Origin: Clostridiales bacterium
Lineage (GTDB): Bacteria > Bacillota > Clostridia > Christensenellales > UBA1242
Length of the DNA: 64,000 nt
Assembly (NCBI GenBank): GCA_015069325.1
Contig: SVIV01000001.1
Coordinates: forward strand, 1 to 64,000
Direction of reading: 5' to 3'
The notes under the pieces are model-generated. The model was not told where the DNA came from. It did not search any database and saw only the letters and a program-made list of their open reading frames with translations. The translations under genes and the position numbers were made by a program. Below, one piece after another: positions 7,892-16,913 of the stretch (the stretch's first letter is position 1; each line of letters starts with the position of its first letter).

Positions 7892-10513
7892 GTGAAAGCA
7901 TATCATAATAAAACAATAAATCAAACCTTATTGGATTTATCTTCTTGTCCCAGTGGACTGAGTGAAGATGAAGTTTTGTCAAGGGCGAATACTAAAAGAG
8001 GGGGAATTGAAACTAAACATAAATCATTGGGATTGAAATTTTTTGCTCAATTTGCAGATTTTATGATTATCGTTTTGCTTATTGCGTCAGCGGTGTCAAT
8101 GGTAATAGGAATTATTGAAGGACAAGCAGAAGAAATTATTGATGGAATAATTATTTTATCTATTGTTTTAATGAATGCTATATTTGGTGTGGTTCAAGAA
8201 AACAAAGCGGAAAAATCTTTGGAAGCACTAAGCAAACTGACTCAAGCAGAATGTGTAGTGATGCGAGAGGGCGAGAAGAAAAAGATAAAAACAGATGACC
8301 TTGTTTTAGGAGATGTTGTTTTACTTGAAAGCGGAAGCATTGTTCCGGCAGATTTAAGATTGATTGAAAGTGTCCGATTAAAAATCGATGAATCGTCTCT
8401 TACAGGTGAAAGCAAAGAAGTCCAAAAAAATTGTGATAATGTTTTTTCTGAGAATTCCCCTTTAGGAGAAAGGAAAAATATTGCATATAAAGGGACAAAT
8501 GTATGTTTTGGAAGGGGCGTGGGTGTTGTGTATGCATTAGGCGAAAATAGCGAATTTGGCAAGATTGCATCGTCAATTCAAGAAAGCAAAAAAGAACTTT
8601 CACCCTTACAAAAAAGTATTAAAGATTTAGGGAAAATTCTTACTTATTTAATTTTGTTGATTGCGCTAGTCACTTTTATCATTGAAGTGTGCATAACGCC
8701 AAATGGCATATTAGATGCATTTTTGACAGCAGTGGCAATTGCCATTGCAGCAATTCCTGAAAGTATGCCGGCGGTGATAACAATAATTATGAGTATGGGT
8801 GTTGCTCGTCTTGCTAAAAAGAAGGCAATAGTGAAGCATCTTCCTGCAGTTGAAACTCTGGGTGCTTGCAATGTGATTTGCTCTGATAAAACAGGCACTA
8901 TTACACAAAATAAAATGGAAGTTGTTGCCGTTTATGAAAATAAAACTTTGCAGGAAAATAATTTTAAAATTTTGGCAACATCTCATTTGTTTTTGGCAAG
9001 TCAACTATGCAATGATGCAAGTTTTCAAAAGGGCAAATTTGTAGGAGATCCTACTGAAGTTGCTTTCTTAGGTTTTGCAAAAAAGTTGGGGCTATATAAA
9101 GATGGATTGTATAAAAGCTATGTGCGAAAGAATGAAATTCCGTTTGATTCAAACAGAAAACTGATGAGTGTGCTTGTTGAACAAGACGGGAAAAAAGAGA
9201 TGTATGTCAAAGGAGGTTGTGATAGCATTTTAAATAAATGTTCGCATATTGCTATAAACGGAGAAGTGCAAGAGTTTACGCAAAGCAAAAGAAATGAAGT
9301 AAAAAACATAATTACTAAGATGTCAAATAAGGCATTGCGAGTTTTGGGATTTGCATATAAAGAAATTAATAGCCCTAGCGAATTTGAAGAAGGAAATTTA
9401 ATCTTTGTGGGAATAATGGGGCTTATTGATCCGCCACGAAAAGAAATTGCAAGTGCAGTTGAGAAATGTAGATGTTCTGGAATGAAGCCGGTTATGATTA
9501 CGGGGGATTATCAAAATACAGCTTTAGCAATAGCCAAACAAATAGGGATTGCAAAAAACGAAAATGAAGTTTTGACGGGAGAAGATTTGGCAAACTATTC
9601 AGATGAACAATTAGAAAAAATAATTGATAAATATTCAGTATTTGCAAGGGTAAGCCCGAATGATAAGCAACGCATTGTGCAAGCATTTAAAGCAAAGGGG
9701 AATGTGGTCGCAATGACGGGTGATGGTGTGAATGATGCACCAAGTTTAAAAAAGGCAAGTATTGGCATAGGAATGGGTCAAAGCGGAACCGATGTTGCCA
9801 AAGAAGTTGCTGATATTATTGTTGCCGATGACAATTTTGCGACTATTGTAGTTGCCGTTGAAGAAGGTAGGAAAATATATCACAATATTCAAAAAACCGT
9901 TAAGTTTTTGTTTTCTGCAAATTTTGCCGAACTAATGTCTGTGTTTATTGTTACGCTGATTTATCCACAGTTTGTGTGTTTATATCCCGTCCAAATTTTA
10001 TTTACAAATTTAATCACAGACAGCCTGCCGGCAGTTGCGCTTGGCGTGGAAGAAGCAGAGCAAGATCTTATGAATCGGCCACCGCGAGATGTCAAAAAAG
10101 GGTTGTTTGCAAATGGGAATGGAATTGCAATAATTGTGCTTGGTGTAATTCAAACAATTTTAGTTGTTGTATCATATGTAATCGGGCTATCATTTTCGCC
10201 GGAAATAGCAACAACAATGGCTTTTTATGTGCTTAATTTAAACCAAATGTTTTATCTGGCATCAATGCGGACGAATGCACCATTTTATAAATCAAAACCA
10301 CATAAAAACAAATGGTTTTTGTTTGCAATTGTATTTTGTTTTGGACTAGTTGCATTATTTGCATTTACTTCACTTCAAAGTCTCTTGAAATTGGTTTCTC
10401 TTTCAGGAGTGCAATGGTTTATTGTAATCGGGCTTTCCGCTTCAATGCTTGTGTTAAGTGAAATATACAAACTTATTGAAAAAGGACTAAAAACGAGAAG
10501 AAAAGAAAATTAA
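7892..10513 (+). CDS. Calcium-type P-type (P2A) ATPase
   Basis: An 873-residue cation pump of the P2 family, probably exporting Ca2+ across the membrane. It has the N-terminal cation-ATPase domain, actuator TGES at 171-174, phosphorylation site DKTGT at 332-336, nucleotide-domain KGG near residue 440, and hinge TGDGVND at 609-615. Calcium-site helices are recognisable: IPESMPAV in M4 (IPEGLPAV in SERCA), NFAELM in M5 (matching N-x-x-E) and NLITDSLPAVALG in M6, with the conserved Asn and Asp. This pattern supports Ca2+ rather than Na/K or Mg. The start is GTG after GGGAG. It follows uppP closely, and a 14-bp stem terminator ends the unit. Confidence 0.9.
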   Translation: MKAYHNKTINQTLLDLSSCPSGLSEDEVLSRANTKRGGIETKHKSLGLKFFAQFADFMIIVLLIASAVSMVIGIIEGQAEEIIDGIIILSIVLMNAIFGVVQENKAEKSLEALSKLTQAECVVMREGEKKKIKTDDLVLGDVVLLESGSIVPADLRLIESVRLKIDESSLTGESKEVQKNCDNVFSENSPLGERKNIAYKGTNVCFGRGVGVVYALGENSEFGKIASSIQESKKELSPLQKSIKDLGKILTYLILLIALVTFIIEVCITPNGILDAFLTAVAIAIAAIPESMPAVITIIMSMGVARLAKKKAIVKHLPAVETLGACNVICSDKTGTITQNKMEVVAVYENKTLQENNFKILATSHLFLASQLCNDASFQKGKFVGDPTEVAFLGFAKKLGLYKDGLYKSYVRKNEIPFDSNRKLMSVLVEQDGKKEMYVKGGCDSILNKCSHIAINGEVQEFTQSKRNEVKNIITKMSNKALRVLGFAYKEINSPSEFEEGNLIFVGIMGLIDPPRKEIASAVEKCRCSGMKPVMITGDYQNTALAIAKQIGIAKNENEVLTGEDLANYSDEQLEKIIDKYSVFARVSPNDKQRIVQAFKAKGNVVAMTGDGVNDAPSLKKASIGIGMGQSGTDVAKEVADIIVADDNFATIVVAVEEGRKIYHNIQKTVKFLFSANFAELMSVFIVTLIYPQFVCLYPVQILFTNLITDSLPAVALGVEEAEQDLMNRPPRDVKKGLFANGNGIAIIVLGVIQTILVVVSYVIGLSFSPEIATTMAFYVLNLNQMFYLASMRTNAPFYKSKPHKNKWFLFAIVFCFGLVALFAFTSLQSLLKLVSLSGVQWFIVIGLSASMLVLSEIYKLIEKGLKTRRKEN

Positions 10514-10516
10514 TCC

Positions 10517-10552
10517 AAAAAGTATATTCTCGCGAAGAATATACTTTTTTAT
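10517..10552 (+). terminator. Terminator after the P-ATPase gene
   Basis: A 14-bp stem, 10517-10530 with 10536-10549 (core AGTATATTCT / AGAATATACT), loop CGCGA, T-tail. Confidence 0.9.
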
Positions 10553-10572
10553 TTAAATCCTGTTATCAGGGT

Positions 10573-10695
10573 ATGTTTGATAATAGTTACTTTAGCGGTG
10601 AATATAATTTCAAAATTCTCGTAGGAGAGAATTGGACGCTGGATATGTCAGACGCTGATTATGTTGGCGCTGAAGTGACAGTTGTCCGAATTTAA
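10573..10695 (+). pseudogene. Possible small ORF or gene relic, 40 codons
   Basis: Between two terminators an ATG-started frame of 40 codons reads into a TAA at 10693. The same frame stays open upstream through the terminator hairpin. The peptide (for example FKILVGENWTLDMSDADYV) is of balanced composition, unlike random AT-rich sequence. There is no good ribosome binding site (only CAGGG 4 bases away) and no promoter. It is best read as the tail of a lost gene. A small real protein cannot be excluded. Confidence 0.3.
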
Positions 10696-10700
10696 ACTAT

Positions 10701-10730
10701 AAAACAGCAAAGAAATTTTGCTGTTTTTTG
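10701..10730 (+). terminator. Terminator before priA
   Basis: Stem AAAACAGCAAA (10701-10711) with TTTGCTGTTTT (10717-10727). It closes whatever unit contains the small relic frame. Confidence 0.8.
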
Positions 10731-10743
10731 TTTGTTTAAAATA

Positions 10744-10772
10744 TTGTCTATTTTTTTTATTTGTGATATAAT
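10744..10772 (+). promoter_or_regulatory. Promoter of the priA operon
   Basis: TTGTCT at 10744-10749, 17-base spacer, TATAAT at 10767-10772. Transcription from about 10779 fixes the priA start at 10789. Confidence 0.8.
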
Positions 10773-10788
10773 TAAAATAAGGAGTGGT

Positions 10789-12963
10789 ATGTTTGCTAAA
10801 GTCATTATAGATCAAGACGCAAAGGCTTTAGACAGAGTCTTTGAATACATTATCCCAGAAGAAACTGATATTGATGTAGGCGCAAGAGTCTACGTCCCTT
10901 TTGGCAGTCGTATTTTGCAGGGGTATGTGATTAAAATTAGCGGTGCTTGTGAATATGACCAAAGCAAATTAAAATCAATCATTTCGGCGATTGATGAGCA
11001 AAGCGTTATAAAGAAAGAGCTTCTTGCATTAATGCATTTTATGGTGAAGAAAAATCACTTAAAATATTCATCTACATTAAGATTATTTTTGCCGAGTGAA
11101 ATGCGAGAAGGCAAAGTAAAAGAATTATTTGCAACCTATTACTGCTTAAATGAAAACTGTCAAATTGAAATTTCGTTAAGGGCAAAAAAACAAATTGAAA
11201 TTATTGAGTTTTTAAAACAAAACGGAAAAACTTGTTCTGCGATATTAAAAGACAATTTTGGTGCAAGTGCAGTGAAATCACTTTTTGAAAAAGGTGTAAT
11301 TTTGCAAGAAAAAGAACAAGTCTTTCGTGCGCCTGAATTTAGTCCTATGAATCAAAAAAAGGTTTGCCTAAATGAGTATCAACAAAATGCAATTGACAGC
11401 ATTTGTGATGATAAAACATATCTCTTGCACGGCGTTACTGGAAGTGGAAAAACAGAAGTATATATGAACTTAATTGAAAGGGAACTTGCAAAAGGGAAAA
11501 ACGCTATTATGCTTGTTCCTGAAATTTCACTTACTCCACAAATTATGTCCAACTTTAAAAGTAGATTTGGTGATTTGGTTGCACTTTTACATAGTGGGCT
11601 TTCTGCGGGAGAACGATTTGATGAATGGAAACGACTTTATTCTGGGCAGGCTCGCATTGCTATTGGTGCAAGAAGTGCAATTTTTGCTCCGCTTGAAAAT
11701 CTAGGGATTATCATCATTGATGAAGAGCACGAACAAAGTTATATTTCCGAATCTAATCCACGTTATGACACTCACGACGTTGCATCGTTTAGGGCAAGGA
11801 CAAATCAGTGTCCGCTAGTTTTAGGAAGTGCAACTCCGTCGATTGATAGTTATAAAATGGCAAAGGAAGGCGAATATCAACTTATTGAACTTCCAGTCCG
11901 AGCAAATGGAAAAGAAATGCCTGTTGTTGAAACTATTGATATGATGAATGAACTTCGTGCAGGCAACAGTGGAATTTTCTCAAACAAACTTCTCGCAGAA
12001 CTTGTGAATGTTGTAAATAGCAACAAACAGGCAATGATTTTTATTAATCGAAGGGGATATTCTTCCTTTATGCGATGTCGAGAATGTGGTTATATCGCAA
12101 AATGCTGTGATTGCGATGTTTCGCTTGTTTATCACAAGGAAGACAACCGCCTTAAATGTCATTATTGTGGGAAACAATATCGCGTTCTTTCAAAATGTCC
12201 AAAATGCGGAAGCGATCAAATTAAGCAAGGTGCTATCGGGACCGAACAAGTGGCTGATAAATTAAAAGAGATGTTTCCGAGTGTCAATATTTTGCGAATG
12301 GATAATGATACCACTACAACAAAAAATTCGCATCAAAAAATTTTGGAAGAATTTAAAAATTCAAAACCTGGGATTTTAGTAGGAACTCAAATGATTGCCA
12401 AGGGACACGATTTTGAAGATGTGATTTTAGTAGGAATTGTTGATGGCGATCAAACTTTATATCATACTGACTATCGAAGCACCGAACGCACATTTCAACT
12501 TATTACACAGGTTGCAGGTCGTGCTGGACGAAGTCAAAATGAAGGCAAAGTAATATTGCAAACATACAGTCCAAAACATTATGTTTATAAATTTGCATCA
12601 AATTATGACTATAAAGGTTTTTACCGAAAGGAAATAAATGTGAGAGAAACTGCTCAGTTTCCGCCTTATACGAGAATAATTCGAATACTTTTTAGTGATA
12701 TTAATGAAAATAATGTGCGAGAATTGTTAAAAATATGTTATACTGAAATTGAAAAATTGAAAGCTAAGTATGGCAGAGATATCATTTATCTTGATGCGAT
12801 GAAATCTCCAGTGCAAAGAGTGCAAGGCAAATATCGCTATCAAATAATGATGAGATTAAACTTACAACACGCTGATGCAGTTGAGTGTGAAGCTTTTGAA
12901 ATTGTGGACAAGGCTTCAAAAACATCAGTATTCTTTGAAATAAATCCACAGAATCTTTCTTAA
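10789..12963 (+). CDS. priA: Primosomal protein N' (replication restart helicase PriA)
   Basis: A 724-residue 3'-5' DNA helicase that recognises stalled forks and reloads the replisome. After the N-terminal DNA-binding domain comes Walker A GVTGSGKT at 215-222, the DEEH box at 311-314, and the PriA zinc region with eight cysteines (CRECGYIAKCCDCD, then CHYC and CPKC) around residues 430-470. The C-terminal helicase motif QVAGRAGR follows. An in-frame ATG at 10732 lies upstream of the promoter. The ATG at 10789 follows AAGGAG and is the real start. It heads the operon priA-def-fmt-rlmN-rsgA, an arrangement found in many Bacillota. Confidence 0.95.
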   Translation: MFAKVIIDQDAKALDRVFEYIIPEETDIDVGARVYVPFGSRILQGYVIKISGACEYDQSKLKSIISAIDEQSVIKKELLALMHFMVKKNHLKYSSTLRLFLPSEMREGKVKELFATYYCLNENCQIEISLRAKKQIEIIEFLKQNGKTCSAILKDNFGASAVKSLFEKGVILQEKEQVFRAPEFSPMNQKKVCLNEYQQNAIDSICDDKTYLLHGVTGSGKTEVYMNLIERELAKGKNAIMLVPEISLTPQIMSNFKSRFGDLVALLHSGLSAGERFDEWKRLYSGQARIAIGARSAIFAPLENLGIIIIDEEHEQSYISESNPRYDTHDVASFRARTNQCPLVLGSATPSIDSYKMAKEGEYQLIELPVRANGKEMPVVETIDMMNELRAGNSGIFSNKLLAELVNVVNSNKQAMIFINRRGYSSFMRCRECGYIAKCCDCDVSLVYHKEDNRLKCHYCGKQYRVLSKCPKCGSDQIKQGAIGTEQVADKLKEMFPSVNILRMDNDTTTTKNSHQKILEEFKNSKPGILVGTQMIAKGHDFEDVILVGIVDGDQTLYHTDYRSTERTFQLITQVAGRAGRSQNEGKVILQTYSPKHYVYKFASNYDYKGFYRKEINVRETAQFPPYTRIIRILFSDINENNVRELLKICYTEIEKLKAKYGRDIIYLDAMKSPVQRVQGKYRYQIMMRLNLQHADAVECEAFEIVDKASKTSVFFEINPQNLS

Positions 12964-12973
12964 AGGAGAATTT

Positions 12974-13447
12974 ATGGCTATCAGAAAAATAGTTAAAATA
13001 GGAGAAGACTTTTTACGTAAAAAATCAAAACCAGTTCAGAATTTTGATGAAGATTTATGGCAACTTCTTGATGATATGAAAGAAACAATGATTGCAAGCG
13101 ATGGAATGGGACTTGCAGCCCCACAAATTGGGGTGTTAAGACGTATTGCCGTTGTTGAAGTCAATAATGCGTATTTCGAACTTATTAATCCGCAAATTAT
13201 AAAATCTAAAGGCGAAGACGTTGAAGAAGAAGGTTGCCTTTCTGTTGGCAGTTTTAAGGGAAGGGTAAAAAGACCTTATGAAATTACTGTCTCGGCTTTT
13301 GATAGATTTGGTTATCCATTTACGCTTACGGGAGAAAAATGGCTTGCAAGATGCATTTGCCACGAAATTGACCATTTGGACGGTATTTTGTTTGTAGATA
13401 AAAGTATGGATAAAGATAAATATTTGAAACAAGGTGGTAAGATATAG
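12974..13447 (+). CDS. def: Peptide deformylase
   Basis: A 157-residue metalloenzyme that removes the N-formyl group from nascent proteins. All three family motifs are present: GMGLAAPQIG at 44-53, EEGCLS with the metal-binding Cys88, and HEIDH with H130, E131 and H134. The length is that of the short type I/III deformylases. AAAGGAG precedes the ATG, and it lies 10 bases after priA. Its stop overlaps the GTG of fmt by one base, which couples the deformylase to the formyltransferase. Confidence 0.95.
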   Translation: MAIRKIVKIGEDFLRKKSKPVQNFDEDLWQLLDDMKETMIASDGMGLAAPQIGVLRRIAVVEVNNAYFELINPQIIKSKGEDVEEEGCLSVGSFKGRVKRPYEITVSAFDRFGYPFTLTGEKWLARCICHEIDHLDGILFVDKSMDKDKYLKQGGKI

Positions 13448-14358
13448 TGAAAGTATTATTTTTAGGAAGTTCACAATTTTCTGCCGTTGTCCTTAACGAA
13501 ATGTGTAAACAAGGTATAAATGTTGTAGGTGTAATCACTCAGCCTGACCGTCCTTGTGGCAGGGGGCATAAAACGACTCCAAACAATGCAAAAATATTGG
13601 CTCAAGCGAAGGGAATCCCTTGTTATTGTTATGACAAGATGAGAAACTATCAAGAAGAAATTGAAAAGCTTGACTTTGACGTTTCAGTTGTGGCATCATA
13701 TGGCCAAATTTTACCAAAGTGGTTTTTAGATTTAAAACTTTGTATAAATGTTCACCCTTCACTTCTGCCTTTATATAGGGGAGCCTCTCCAATACAAAAT
13801 GCAATCTTAAATGGAGATAAAAAAACAGGCGTTACTATAATGAAAGTTGCAATGGAAGTTGATAGCGGTGATATTATTCTTCAAAGAGAGTATGCACTTC
13901 AAGGCGAATATTATTTACAACTTGAAAACAATCTTGCACTCATTGGTGGCGAAATGGTTAAAGAAATTTTAGACTCTTATGAAAAGGGGACAATGACTTT
14001 TAAAGCGCAAGATCATACTAAGGCAACCGTTGTGCAAAAGTTTGAAAAGGAAGACGGATTTTTAGATTTTTCTAAAACTGCAAAAGAACTTGAAAATCAA
14101 GTTCGTGCTTTAGCTGAAACTGTGGGGTGTTATTTCTTTATCAATGGAGAAAAACTTAAAGTTTTAAAAGCAAAAGCAATTGAAGAAGAATTTGAAGAAG
14201 GAAAAATTGCTAACAATAAAAAGAGATTTATTATAGGAACAAAAGAAGGTAGTTTGGAAATTGAAGTATGTCAAGCTCCTTCAGGAAAGGCTGTGCGCGC
14301 ACAAGACTATCTTAATGGGCACAACACAATTTTAGGAGAAAAAATAGACGAATGTTAA
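13447..14358 (+). CDS. fmt: Methionyl-tRNA formyltransferase
   Basis: A 303-residue enzyme that formylates initiator Met-tRNA with 10-formyl-tetrahydrofolate. The catalytic set is visible as N101, H103 and D139, inside VHPSLLPLYRGASPI and VDSGDI, with the expected spacing. The C-terminal domain that grips tRNA covers about residues 205-300. The start is GTG. The end overlaps rlmN by 7 bases. rsmB, which commonly follows fmt in Bacillota, is absent here. Confidence 0.95.
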   Translation: MKVLFLGSSQFSAVVLNEMCKQGINVVGVITQPDRPCGRGHKTTPNNAKILAQAKGIPCYCYDKMRNYQEEIEKLDFDVSVVASYGQILPKWFLDLKLCINVHPSLLPLYRGASPIQNAILNGDKKTGVTIMKVAMEVDSGDIILQREYALQGEYYLQLENNLALIGGEMVKEILDSYEKGTMTFKAQDHTKATVVQKFEKEDGFLDFSKTAKELENQVRALAETVGCYFFINGEKLKVLKAKAIEEEFEEGKIANNKKRFIIGTKEGSLEIEVCQAPSGKAVRAQDYLNGHNTILGEKIDEC

Positions 14359-15398
14359 GTGATTTGACTTTTAATGAATTACAAATGTATGTTGAAAAAT
14401 TAGGCTTACCCAAATTTAGGGCAAGTCAAGTTTTTGACGGAATAGTAAAAGGGAAATCACTTGATGAAATAACAAATCTTTCTAAAGAGATAAAAGAAAA
14501 AATAGCACAGGATTATCCACAATATAAAATTATTAAAGAATTTACGTCAAATGACGGCACACAAAAATTTATTATTGAATTTGGTGATGGTAAAATTGTT
14601 GAATGTGTGCTTATGAAATATAAATATGGCAACACTATTTGTGTATCAACTCAGGTTGGTTGTCGTATGGGGTGCAAGTTTTGCGCTTCAACTTTAAATG
14701 GGTTGGAACGTAATTTGTCAGCAGGCGAAATACTTGGTCAGGTGTTGTTAGTAAACAGAAAACTTGGCGGGAATGCAAAAGAACGAAAAATTACAAATAT
14801 CGTTATGATGGGAAGTGGTGAACCGCTTGACAACTTTGATAATGCTTGCAAATTTATTGAACTTGTTTCAGACGAAAAAGGAATTAATATAAGTCAACGA
14901 AATATCTCTCTTTCCACTTGTGGACTGGTGGATAAAATAAAATTATTGCAAGAAAAACAATATAATATTACTCTTACTATTTCTCTTCACGCAAGTTTAG
15001 ATGAAAAGCGAAGGGAAGTTATGCCTATTGCAAACAAATGGTCAATAAAAGAAATTATTGATTCTTGTCGAGAGTATTTTGATAAAACAGGCAGAAGAAT
15101 ATATATTGAATACACCTTAATTAAAGGTGTAAATAATAGCGAAGAAGATGCCAAAAGACTTGCTTTGCTCCTTAAAGGGTTAATGTGTCATATCAATGTT
15201 ATTCCATTGAATAGTGTGAAGGAAAGAAATCTTTTAGGTGTGGCAAGAAGTGATGCATACAAATTTGTGGAAAAACTTGAGTCTTTAGGCTTAAGTGCAA
15301 CAGTGCGAAGGACAATGGGCGAAGATATTGAAGGAGCTTGCGGGCAACTTCGAAATAAAATTCTTAAGGAGAAAAAAGATGACAGGACTGGTTGTTAA
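14352..15398 (+). CDS. rlmN: 23S rRNA A2503 / tRNA A37 C2-methyltransferase
   Basis: A 348-residue radical-SAM enzyme that methylates C2 of A2503 in 23S rRNA and A37 in some tRNAs. The [4Fe-4S] cysteines are C104, C108 and C111 (CX3CX2C in GCRMGCKFCAS). The C-terminal cysteine that carries the methyl group lies in EGACGQL. The GEPLDNF and STCGLV family segments support RlmN over Cfr in this housekeeping context. The gene overlaps fmt upstream and rsgA downstream (20 bases). Confidence 0.95.
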   Translation: MLSDLTFNELQMYVEKLGLPKFRASQVFDGIVKGKSLDEITNLSKEIKEKIAQDYPQYKIIKEFTSNDGTQKFIIEFGDGKIVECVLMKYKYGNTICVSTQVGCRMGCKFCASTLNGLERNLSAGEILGQVLLVNRKLGGNAKERKITNIVMMGSGEPLDNFDNACKFIELVSDEKGINISQRNISLSTCGLVDKIKLLQEKQYNITLTISLHASLDEKRREVMPIANKWSIKEIIDSCREYFDKTGRRIYIEYTLIKGVNNSEEDAKRLALLLKGLMCHINVIPLNSVKERNLLGVARSDAYKFVEKLESLGLSATVRRTMGEDIEGACGQLRNKILKEKKDDRTGC

Positions 15399-16215
15399 AA
15401 AAAATGCAAACCTATTCACTGTTGAATGCGAAGGCAAAACATATTCTCTTATGCCAAGCGGAAAAACAAAGGCAAAAGGTATATATGTAGGGGACAGCGT
15501 TGACTTTAATGAAGTTATTGAAAATGTTCATAAACGAAAAAACATTTTAATTCGTCCGCCTATGGCAAATTTAGATAAGATATTCATTGTGATTGCACCA
15601 AGTCCAAAACCAGATTTTGTGCTTGTAGATAAAATAATAATATATTGTCATCTTAACGATATTCAACCTATCATTGTAATAAACAAAACAGATATTTCAG
15701 ATGAGCAGTTTATCGCTGAAGTAAAAAAAGATTATTGTGATTATGAAATAATTTCACTCTCTGCAAAAAGTGGAAATGTGGATAACTTGGAAGAAAAAAT
15801 TCAGGGGATTTGTGCTCTTGCTGGTCAAAGTGCTGTAGGGAAAAGCTCTCTTATAAATGCAATATTTAAAAGTGAAGGTTTTACTGAAATAGGTGATTTG
15901 TCAGCAAAGATTGAAAGGGGGAAGCAAACAACAAGACTTGTCAGTCTATACAAAGTTGGGCAAGGGTATTTGGCAGACACCGCAGGATTTTCTCTTTTAG
16001 ATTTATCTTTTGTAAGCGATATCACAAAAGAAGAACTTGCTTCATACTATCCGGATTTTTTACAAGGAAGAGAAAGGTGTAAATATCGTTCTTGCCTTCA
16101 CGAAGGTGGAGAATGTGGAGTAATTAGCGGTGTTAAAACTGGGCAAATATCTTTAAGAAGATATCAAAACTATTTAAAAATCTTGCAAGAATTAAAACAA
16201 TCAAAAAAATATTAA
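15379..16215 (+). CDS. rsgA: Ribosome small-subunit-dependent GTPase A
   Basis: A 278-residue circularly permuted GTPase acting in late 30S maturation. The OB-fold N-terminus is followed by G4 NKTD (102-105), then G1 GQSAVGKSS (149-157) and G3 DTAGF (200-204), the order typical of YjeQ/RsgA. A zinc site is formed by C234, C239, H241 and C246. The frame could be read from 15295, but the ATG at 15379 follows AAGGAG. A PP2C phosphatase/Ser-Thr kinase pair (stp-prkC) that often precedes rsgA in Bacillota is missing here. Confidence 0.95.
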   Translation: MTGLVVKKNANLFTVECEGKTYSLMPSGKTKAKGIYVGDSVDFNEVIENVHKRKNILIRPPMANLDKIFIVIAPSPKPDFVLVDKIIIYCHLNDIQPIIVINKTDISDEQFIAEVKKDYCDYEIISLSAKSGNVDNLEEKIQGICALAGQSAVGKSSLINAIFKSEGFTEIGDLSAKIERGKQTTRLVSLYKVGQGYLADTAGFSLLDLSFVSDITKEELASYYPDFLQGRERCKYRSCLHEGGECGVISGVKTGQISLRRYQNYLKILQELKQSKKY

Positions 16216-16224
16216 GGAGAAACT

Positions 16225-16902
16225 ATGAATAAAAAGGTGTATATTTCTGTTTCAACAGATCCCGTAAAAGAATACAGCGGGGTGTTACAGTATGCTTGCG
16301 AGATGCAAGGTAAGGCAGATATGCTTCATTGTGATATTATGGACGGGAAGTTTGTTAAAGCAAAAACATATGATGAAAACCTTGTGCGAAATATCAATCA
16401 AAACAGTTTAATAATGCTTGATGTTCACCTAATGTGCAGTGAGCCTTTAAGTTTAATCGATGACTACTTAGATGCAGGCGCAAACATTATTACGGTGCAT
16501 TACGAAGCATTTAAAGATAAAAACGATATTGTGACGGCAATAAAAAAAATAAAAAAAGCAAACGCTTTAGCAGGCCTTTCAATTTCTCCTAATACACCAA
16601 TCAAGGATATCAAAATGTATATTCACGCAGTTGACCTTGTGCTTGTTATGAGTGTAGAACCAGGGGCAAGCGGACAATCGTTTATTAAAGAAAGTCTTGA
16701 TAAAATTAAGGAACTTGATCTTTTAAGAACGGGAAATAAATATTCATATAAAATTGAAGTTGATGGCGGACTCAATGAATACAATGTGCAAAAAGTGCTT
16801 GATGCAGGTGCGGATATAATTGTAAGCGGTTCATATGTGTATAAAGCAAAAGATAGAATGTTGGCTATTGGCAAACTTCGTGGCGAAAGCGACGTAAAAT
16901 AA
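16225..16902 (+). CDS. rpe: Ribulose-phosphate 3-epimerase family protein
   Basis: A 225-residue TIM barrel of the ribulose-phosphate epimerase family, interconverting ribulose-5-P and xylulose-5-P in the pentose phosphate pathway. Diagnostic segments are HCDIMDGKFV (about residues 33-42), DVHLMC, MSVEPGASGQSF and EVDGGLN, which carry the two catalytic aspartates and the phosphate loop. The usual phosphate-loop phenylalanine of VNPGFGGQ is changed (VEPGASGQ), so a related hexulose epimerase substrate cannot be excluded. AAGGAG precedes the start. It lies 9 bases after rsgA, in the usual rsgA-rpe order. Confidence 0.85.
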   Translation: MNKKVYISVSTDPVKEYSGVLQYACEMQGKADMLHCDIMDGKFVKAKTYDENLVRNINQNSLIMLDVHLMCSEPLSLIDDYLDAGANIITVHYEAFKDKNDIVTAIKKIKKANALAGLSISPNTPIKDIKMYIHAVDLVLVMSVEPGASGQSFIKESLDKIKELDLLRTGNKYSYKIEVDGGLNEYNVQKVLDAGADIIVSGSYVYKAKDRMLAIGKLRGESDVK

Positions 16903-16913
16903 AAGGAAGAAAA

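Noticed and set aside
7262..7924. 220-codon open frame on the minus strand across uppP
   Set aside because: It is the antisense shadow of a clear membrane enzyme. It is rich in Ile/Lys/Asn and Ser/Pro from complementary codons, with no ribosome binding site.
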